Shown: positions 57,802 through 64,000 of the stretch, piece after piece
How positions within the stretch are numbered: the first letter of the stretch is position 1
Layout of the letters: the number at the start of each line of letters is the position of its first letter
NCBI GenBank assembly: GCA_963576565.1
Contig: OY755040.1
Location: 27,675,203-27,739,202, forward strand
Length of the DNA: 64,000 nt
Direction of reading: 5' to 3'
Source: Aspidapion aeneum
Lineage: Eukaryota > Arthropoda > Insecta > Coleoptera > Brentidae
Notes under the pieces: generated by a model
Databases searched by the model: none
Seen by the model: the letters and a program-made list of their open reading frames with translations, nothing else
Told to the model about the DNA's origin: nothing
Made by a program: the position numbers and the translations under genes

Positions 57802-59123
57802 AAACTTTTAACAAACCAAACATTGATGACTTATTAAAGCAATTTTTAACCTGAGGTTTTTCTGCAACAACAAACTGGCAAATTTTACGGTCGACATACA
57901 CTTAGACGACGATCAGAAATTCTAAAGGATGTTTGAAAAAATATTCTATTACATAGTACAAAACACTGACATAAAACATCCACATAGGTCAAATAAAACA
58001 CCGAAAATGAAGCACAGACAGATACAAGACTTGACTCAAAGAACTAAGGTGTATGCCCTGGACATATATCTATCGTAATTTTTTAAGAACTTGTGTTAAT
58101 TTCAATTTATATATTGTAAATAGTAGAATAAGAAATACGTAAAATACGATTTTAAAACAAACAGTCTAATGTAAATAAACGATGCATATAAATACTCCAT
58201 CAACGTATTGGAAAGAATTTTTTGAATAATTGTTTTTTGGAATGGTGGGTTCGGTTCACACGTATGACGTATTTTTTGGAAGTAATTAAATTTTTTTCGT
58301 ATTTTTTTTTAATTATAGCTCCTCATAACTCTTTTTGAAGGAACGAAATCGGTGTTAGCCTATCCGCCAGCTGATGGCAAACGCATCCTATTCTGTCCAG
58401 GCGCGCCCCGGTTAGGATATTTTTGAGATCAAATGACCATGGTTGGGTTACATTTGCGACGAATTAACAACGGTTAGGTTATACTTACTTTATGTTAATT
58501 ACGATTTCGACCTCGCAGAAGAAGGACAGTGGAGATATCATCAAAATCCGATAGAATATATTTATTATTTACATCCTATAATTTCGAACTAACACCCGAG
58601 AATAGCCAACACAACTGGCAACAAACAGAAGAGCCGATCCTCTCCACAGACGTACGTTATTTAGATTTTGCAAATTTCATAATATTCTATATTACTTGTA
58701 CAATTCATTACACAATTTTTGAGACAACTTTTTTTTTTGTTATGCAAGCCAGCTGATAACTGTCAAAAAGGATTCTTAAAAATTATTAAATTTATACTAG
58801 ATAGGTCCTATATATTTTGTATATCTGATTGTTGCATGGTGGGTTTCAGGTCATAACGGACTCTGAGTACTAAAAAAATACTAAAAAAAATCCGATATGG
58901 TGCAAATTTAAGTGGATAAACTGTATAGATAGCATAATTTTTATAAAAGAGGGGTTTGTATATTAAAAAGTCTAAAGTTGTTTTTTCTAAAATACCTTGT
59001 GGTAATAGGCGAGCATTTTTTTAAAATTTCATTCCTTAAAAATTACTTTAGGATATATAACATTATTTAATACCACTTTCAAAACAACACACAATTATAG
59101 CATTAAGACTTATAAATAATTAG

Positions 59124-59308
59124 CAACATGAGTCCACCCAGGGGAAGGGGGTGGGGAGCCCCCCCAAGCCTAAGTTTTTTGTAGATATTTTCTACATAAT
59201 TCATAAATAAACACAAAAAATTGCATGAAATACGACATCATGAGCCCTCGGGCCCCCCTCAGAGGCTACGGGCCCCCCCAAGACATATTAGTGGGTGCGC
59301 CACTGTTA
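59124..59308. mobile_element. hAT-like MITE in right palindrome arm
   Basis: Mirror of 45192-45376. Confidence 0.55.
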
Positions 59309-60825
59309 ACACTATATAAAGGAAACGTAAACAAAATCATCAAATAAAACCCTTTGCCCTAAAAATGTTTGATTAAAAATTGTTTAAAAACTAACTAGAA
59401 TTTTAGCAGTGATGTTTGCGCACACGGGCCTGGCCAATTAAGCCAATTAAAAATTTTTGATGAAAACGTCAGACGGGAAATATTTTTCGATGAGCGTTTT
59501 AGTTTGTATAATTTGTTTGTGTTTTCATGATGCATCGATATCTTAAACCTATGAAAAATAAACTTTGTTTTTTAATAGTAGCTTTAAGTTATTGCAATTT
59601 ATTGTTTATTTGCAAACTAGTATATTAATCAACAAGCTTTAAAAACGACTCATTGCGCACAACCAAGATTAGGTCCACAAGTCGAGCAAGTGTGCATTGA
59701 GGTTTTTAAACAAGTTTTTTACTATGCTTTCCCTACAAATACAAATAAGAAACACCAATCGCAATTGATATCATTTATTATAAAAAAATTCGGAAAATAC
59801 GAGGTAAAATATTAAAACACTTTTTTGACGTATCTAGCTAGTCAACAAAACAGCAAAGCGATGACGTTTGCTGTGGATCTCAGCGCACCTGCAATAGTCC
59901 ACATTTTGACTTAGATATGGCACAATCAAATACAGTAAACACGTGCGTCTTAAATATATATATGTACTGGGAAAGGGCCTCTAAAAAAATAACTGCTACA
60001 AGCGTGCCGGCATGTTGAATTTCAAATGAACCCGAACGTATAACTGGATTAAATTCAGAGTACTGATAATGGATGCCGCGCTCTTAGTGCCATCTCCTAA
60101 ACACCCATTATCAGTTACCCTAGGATAAATACCTTTTAATTTGTTTAAACACAAGCCAAGTAAGCAGCTACATTAATTCGGGATAATATCTTTGTCAAAT
60201 GTTCCAAAAATCAAAAAACTTTAAATAAAAAATAAATTATTATTCCCAATTTTTACTACGTCAAATCACCGCATTGACAATTTGTCAATGTCATTTGAAA
60301 GCAGATTCTTTCAAATCTTATTGAAAGCGTTTGCTTTTTTAATTCAAGCCCTAAGTTTGCGTTCAATTGAATCCAATATAGCGGAACGCTTGTGGCAGTA
60401 ATTTTCTTGAATGGTTTTAATAGGCTTTAGCAGTACAGATATATTTAAGACGTACGTGATGATGAGTAAATCACAGAGTAAATTAAAGAAGCGTGTGAGC
60501 AGATGACATAACGGTGTGCAAAAGGTTTTGCGCAATGTTTGCCGTGCGCAAACCTTATTTTTTATAGTAGTCATTTAAAAAGTTATTTAGATTAAACTTT
60601 GTTTTTGGTATGTTTAATAAAAATATCTTTTATTTTGACTAAAACTAAAAGAATCTAAAAATAGCACTTGTAATTCTCTTACCGCCGCAACTTTTCGTAT
60701 TTCAGGAAAAATTAGACATTACGCTACCAGGTACGTATGGTCGTTAAATAAAATTAGCCTGAGTAAAACAGATGAAAGTGGTTTTGTTATAGACTTCTAC
60801 GTATATAAGACTTTCGGTGGGGGAG

Positions 60826-61030
60826 TAAAACTATAAACAACAAATGAAATTAAAGAAAGAAAAATAAGAAAAAAGTTTGCTGCTTCGGCCGGGGATCGAA
60901 CCCGGGATCTCTTGCTATCTAGGCAGTGGTAGAATGTTTGCCTAGATGGCAAGAGATCCCGGGTTCGATCCCCGGCCGAAGCAGAAAACTTTTTTCTTAT
61001 TTTTCTTTCTTTAATTTCATTTGTTGTTTA
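60826..61030. repeat. Palindromic tRNA-derived element, second close copy
   Basis: Matches 52149-52352 from TAAAACTATAAAC to TTGTTGTTTA, with hairpin centre at 60932. It has the fully paired GCTTCGGCC/GGCCGAAGC stem where the central copy lacks one base. Its left edge coincides with the exact end of the giant palindrome; its right edge runs into unrelated A-rich sequence. Confidence 0.93.
60926..60983 (+). pseudogene. tRNA-Gly-like 3' part, second copy
   Basis: Same sequence as 52248-52305, including the intact T arm and acceptor 3' strand. It lacks a tRNA 5' end. Confidence 0.72.
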
Positions 61031-61089
61031 ATAAAAAAATACTTGCAGTAATAAAGTATACCTACTTACCATTAAAAAAAAACTAATAC

Positions 61090-62818
61090 GAAGAGGTTTT
61101 TGTTCCTTATTAAAAACAAAGCCCTACCCAGTTGGAATACTCCAACACAAACCTAACAGTGCCAAATGGAAAAACTCCACCGTTCACTGAAAGGGTTTTC
61201 CACAGTATGCCAGAGGTACCCTTTTGTCACAGAGAAATAAAAAAGTTGAATACAAACAAAGCAATGGGTCCAGATGGCATTCCCGCTATAGTATTCAAAA
61301 ATTGTTCTAACGAACTCACCCCAACTTTCGCAAAATTATTCAATATATCTTATAGGCAAGGAGTATATCCATCATCATGGAAGTCTGCCGCACTACAACC
61401 CATTCCAAAGAAAGGAAAAAAGACAGATCCGTTAAATTATAGATCAATTGATCTACTTCCGGTGATATCAAAAGTAATGGAAAGAGTTGTGAACAATCAC
61501 CTAACCAAGTACTTGGAAAAGTACAAAATTATCAACGACAAGCAATACGGATTTCGAAAATATAGGTCAACTGGCGATTTACTACATACGTCACTCACTT
61601 ATGACAAAAAGCGATTGAGTTGCGAGGTGAAACAAGAACAATTGCCTTAGATATATCTAAAGCATTCGATAGAGTCTGGCATGAAAATCTGCTCAATAAG
61701 CTCAAAGCAACGGGATTGTCGCCGAAACTTTGCACTTGGTTTAAAAGTTACCTTAAGGATGATCCATTTATGTGGCACTGGATGGCCGGAACTCCAACTT
61801 TTACCAAATAAATGCTGGTGTGCCACAGGGAGCAATCCTTTCGCCAACACTTTTTCTGATCTACATAAATGACCTCATAGACAAAACAGCAAATCCACTT
61901 TATTGCTTTGCAGATGATGGTAATGTAGTCTCCTCATTCATACCACGCACATGTCTCTCCGCACGTGAATTCCATTACCTTAGACTAACTCAAATATCGC
62001 AGATAAATAACGACCTCGAGATAATAGAGGACTGGGGCAACAAAAACCTTGTACAGTTCAACACGCAGAAAACACAAGCAGCCCTGTTTTCAAAAAAGAC
62101 CAGCACCGGTGAGCCAAACATCATGCTATCTGGAAGTGCTGTCGCATTGCAGAGCCAGTTGAACATCTTAGGAGTCACTGCAGAGACCAACATGTCTTGG
62201 CACAGTCATGTAGCAGATATAGCTAAAGTATAGTAGTAACCAAAAGCTTGGGGTGCTATTTCGTACAAGACATCTCTATACACCAAGCCAACTGCTGACA
62301 CTCTACAAAGCCCAGATTCGACCAACTATGGAGTACTGCTCACATATATGGAGTGAGGCACCCAAACATACCTTAATGCTTTTGAACACCATGCAAAAAC
62401 GAGCTATCAAGCTGATCAATGACCCCGCACTTACCCGTAGCTTGGATAGTCTCGAACATCGAAGAACAGTGGGCGATCTATCTCTCTTCTACAGGTATTA
62501 TCACGGAAAATGCTCTGAAGAGTTGGCACGTATGATCCCCCCGGGAGTATCACCCACTAGGCGAGCACGTCAAACAGGCGGTAACCATCAATTTATTGTC
62601 AAAATAGAGGCACCAAGGACCTCATTATATCAGAATTCATCTCTCTGGAGAAGCATCGCTGTGGAAAAAACTCCCTGCGACAATTTTCCCTGCAGGTTAC
62701 AACCTGAACCGTTTCAAAACCAACACACACCAACATTTCCGCGAACTTGCCGCTCCTCGAGCGTGATAGGGACCTCTTTGCGAGTGCGCATATCCGAAAA
62801 AAAAAATAACGAACAATG
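61090..62818 (+). pseudogene. CR1/Jockey-like non-LTR reverse transcriptase, frameshifted
   Basis: A 5'-truncated RT begins about 60 bases after the palindromic element. Segment 61132-61650 has NTNKAMGPDGIPAIVFKNC, SSWKSAALQPIPKKGKKTDP and KQYGFRKYRSTGDL. After a frameshift near 61625, ALDISKAFDRVWH holds the first catalytic Asp. After another near 61790, GVPQGAILSPTLF and CFADDGNVV hold the catalytic DD. The thumb follows with LVQFNTQKTQAALFS, and after a stop at 62231 the C-terminal part has YTPSQLLTLYKAQIRPTMEY and HRRTVGDLSLFYRYYHGK. All catalytic residues are present, but at least three frame breaks inactivate it. It is followed by an ATAA-like 3' end near 62830. The minus-strand fragment at 4922-5480 is the same family. 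Confidence 0.9.
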
Positions 62819-62844
62819 ATAACACACTTATAATAATTCAAGAA

Positions 62845-63717
62845 CCACCCTGTATATTTTTTAACTTAATATTAAGAAATATTAATCCAATCTTAGAATG
62901 CCATAAAAAATATTGATTATGCAGAGCTAATATCTATGAAATAGGTAAGAATTTAATCAAAAATCTTTTACGCATACAATAAAAACCTCAATTTAAATAT
63001 CTTGAAAACCATTGCTCTAAGCGACATCTAAACGCTATAACTTTTTTACTTAAATAAAATTAAAAAATTAATGTTTTTAATAGAATCTTGTATACATCGA
63101 GGAACAAAAAAGTTAGACCTATATTAATGTAACGGTATCTACCCAGAGAACACCCTGTATAATATTTATTTTTTTTACCAAAATTAAGTTCCATGCCCAA
63201 AAACCACCAAACCTAATTTTTTGTGCAAAATTATTAATTAGTAGAAAGAATTGAAGAAAGTATCATAATATCACTCGCATGCAATAAAAACTTTAAATGC
63301 AAAAATCTCAAAAACCGTTGCTTTGAGCGACTTTAAAACAGTATAACTTTTTTACATAAAAAGGATGGGAAAACCACTATTTTACACAAAAACTGGTATA
63401 CACCGAGGCACAACAAAAATACACTGATTTTTATGCAATGGTAGTGGTCTAAGGAACACCCTGTACATTGTACATCAAATTTTTCAACGGAATCGTCTTG
63501 CAAATTTTAAAAAAATGTACACGCTGGTTAGCTTTTGCAAAAATATTAATTATTAATAAAGTTATTAAAGAAAATCGAATTGAAAAATAAAGTTTAACAC
63601 CCTGTATCTCGGTTAGTACGAACTTTTGGACTAAGGTAAGTTTGGCTAAATCGTAATATTTTGACCCAGGGAATCTACAGTTTAACTATGTACCATTAGT
63701 TCTGGGACACCCTGTAT
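62845..63717. mobile_element. Family 2 repeat element, reverse orientation
   Basis: Read on the minus strand it begins TATACAGGGTGTCCCAGAAC at 63717 and matches 51002-51640, then continues with another unit. ACCCTGTA-type motifs lie at about 62850, 63155, 63460, 63600 and 63708, spaced about 305, 305, 140 and 110 bp. It is therefore one roughly 310-bp unit longer than the copy in the palindrome. There is no coding capacity. Confidence 0.75.
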
Positions 63718-63784
63718 ATAAATATATTTTATAAAGTATTTGAAACTTATAATAGCCCTAACAATCTCTCTATTAAGCCTTTTT

Positions 63785-63930
63785 CGATCCATCTTTGGAC
63801 ATAGGCCTTCCCCAGTATCTTCCATGCTTCTCTATCTGTCGCCCTGTTCATCCATCTAGTTTCCGCATGTTTGTTTAAATCGTCCGCTCATCTTATTTGG
63901 GGTCTTCTCCTACTTCCTTTATTTTTTCAA
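63785..63930 (-). pseudogene. Non-LTR RT C-terminal tail
   Basis: The minus strand encodes RRRPQIR, WMNRATDREAWKILGKAYVQ and RWIEKG, matching the GRPxxRWxDD ... DRxxWRxLxEAYVQQW tail of a widespread insect non-LTR RT lineage. The sequence runs on towards the window edge without further recognisable domains. Confidence 0.7.
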
Positions 63931-64000
63931 GGTCTCCAGTTTACAAAACATTTATTATGTTATGACCGGCAAATTTCTATTTTAATTTTACTGCTTTATC

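Larger units (their letters stand above)
43674..60826. repeat. Giant near-perfect palindrome, 17.15 kb
   Basis: Left arm 43674-52247 and right arm 52261-60826 are reverse complements, with a loop of 13 bases (GTGGTAGAATGTT, 52248-52260). Coordinate sums of matching points stay at 104500-104509 throughout, so the arms are collinear end to end. They differ by scattered substitutions (for example 43711 versus 60789) and small indels: 1 bp near 46021, a 6-bp unit in a CAGCCG repeat near 48055, and single bases in homopolymers. I estimate identity above 99.5%. Homology stops at ACTCCCCC/GGGGGAGT; outside it the left flank is unrelated to the right flank, which begins at a second copy of the central element. 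The outer parts of the arms (43674-45190 and mirror) contain nothing else I recognise. Confidence 0.97.

Noticed and set aside
1..64000. CRISPR array, bacterial operons or a prophage
   Set aside because: No regularly spaced short direct repeats with unique spacers, and all recognisable proteins are eukaryotic retroelement or transposase remnants.

Overview
This window looks like insect nuclear DNA: AT-rich, with no bacterial operons and no host gene I can recognise. It is almost entirely layered transposable-element debris: a Ty3/gypsy element, a Ty1/copia element, at least six non-LTR retrotransposon fragments (CR1/Jockey-like, Jockey, RTE-like and RNase H-bearing I/R1-like), a likely Tc1/mariner-type transposon, hAT-like MITEs, foldback elements and minisatellites. 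A beetle or another insect with a large repeat-rich genome is plausible, but the sequence alone does not settle this. Every recognisable retroelement gene is broken by frameshifts, stops or deletions, so nothing here looks autonomously active.

Layout. 1-8.2 kb: a TIR element, a gag-RT-integrase gypsy remnant with an internal deletion, a reverse-strand CR1-like fragment, and a long-arm foldback element. 8.2-10.9 kb: a palindromic tRNA-derived element, an hAT-like MITE with a perfect 8-bp target duplication, and a 1.25-kb DNA transposon with iterated GGTCGAATGCTCCCC sites. 11.7-23.2 kb: a three-level nest. An RNase H-bearing non-LTR fragment, bounded by a 14-bp near-perfect target duplication, was split by a copia element with a 5-bp duplication CTAAT. 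The copia was in turn split by a 5.9-kb unidentified insertion in its integrase and by a reverse-strand non-LTR fragment in its RT. 23-43.6 kb: long silent AT-rich stretches with dispersed non-LTR fragments, MITEs, a 4-copy 130-bp minisatellite and a foldback element.

43,674-60,826 is the outstanding structure: a 17.15-kb near-perfect inverted duplication with arms of about 8.57 kb. Its centre is a 13-bp loop inside a roughly 204-bp palindrome built from two inverted 3' halves of a tRNA-Gly-like gene. A second copy of this palindromic element sits exactly at the right end of the big palindrome (60,826-61,030). A diverged relative with the same flanking arms lies at 8,189-8,478, so this is a dispersed element family. 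The giant palindrome is either a real hairpin-initiated duplication or a head-to-head join of two haplotypes made by an assembler turning round at the hairpin. The arms differ by scattered SNPs and small indels, so they are not simply one molecule read twice. 61.1-64 kb holds a CR1-like RT remnant, a repeat of the CAGGGTGT class and a reverse-strand non-LTR C-terminus.
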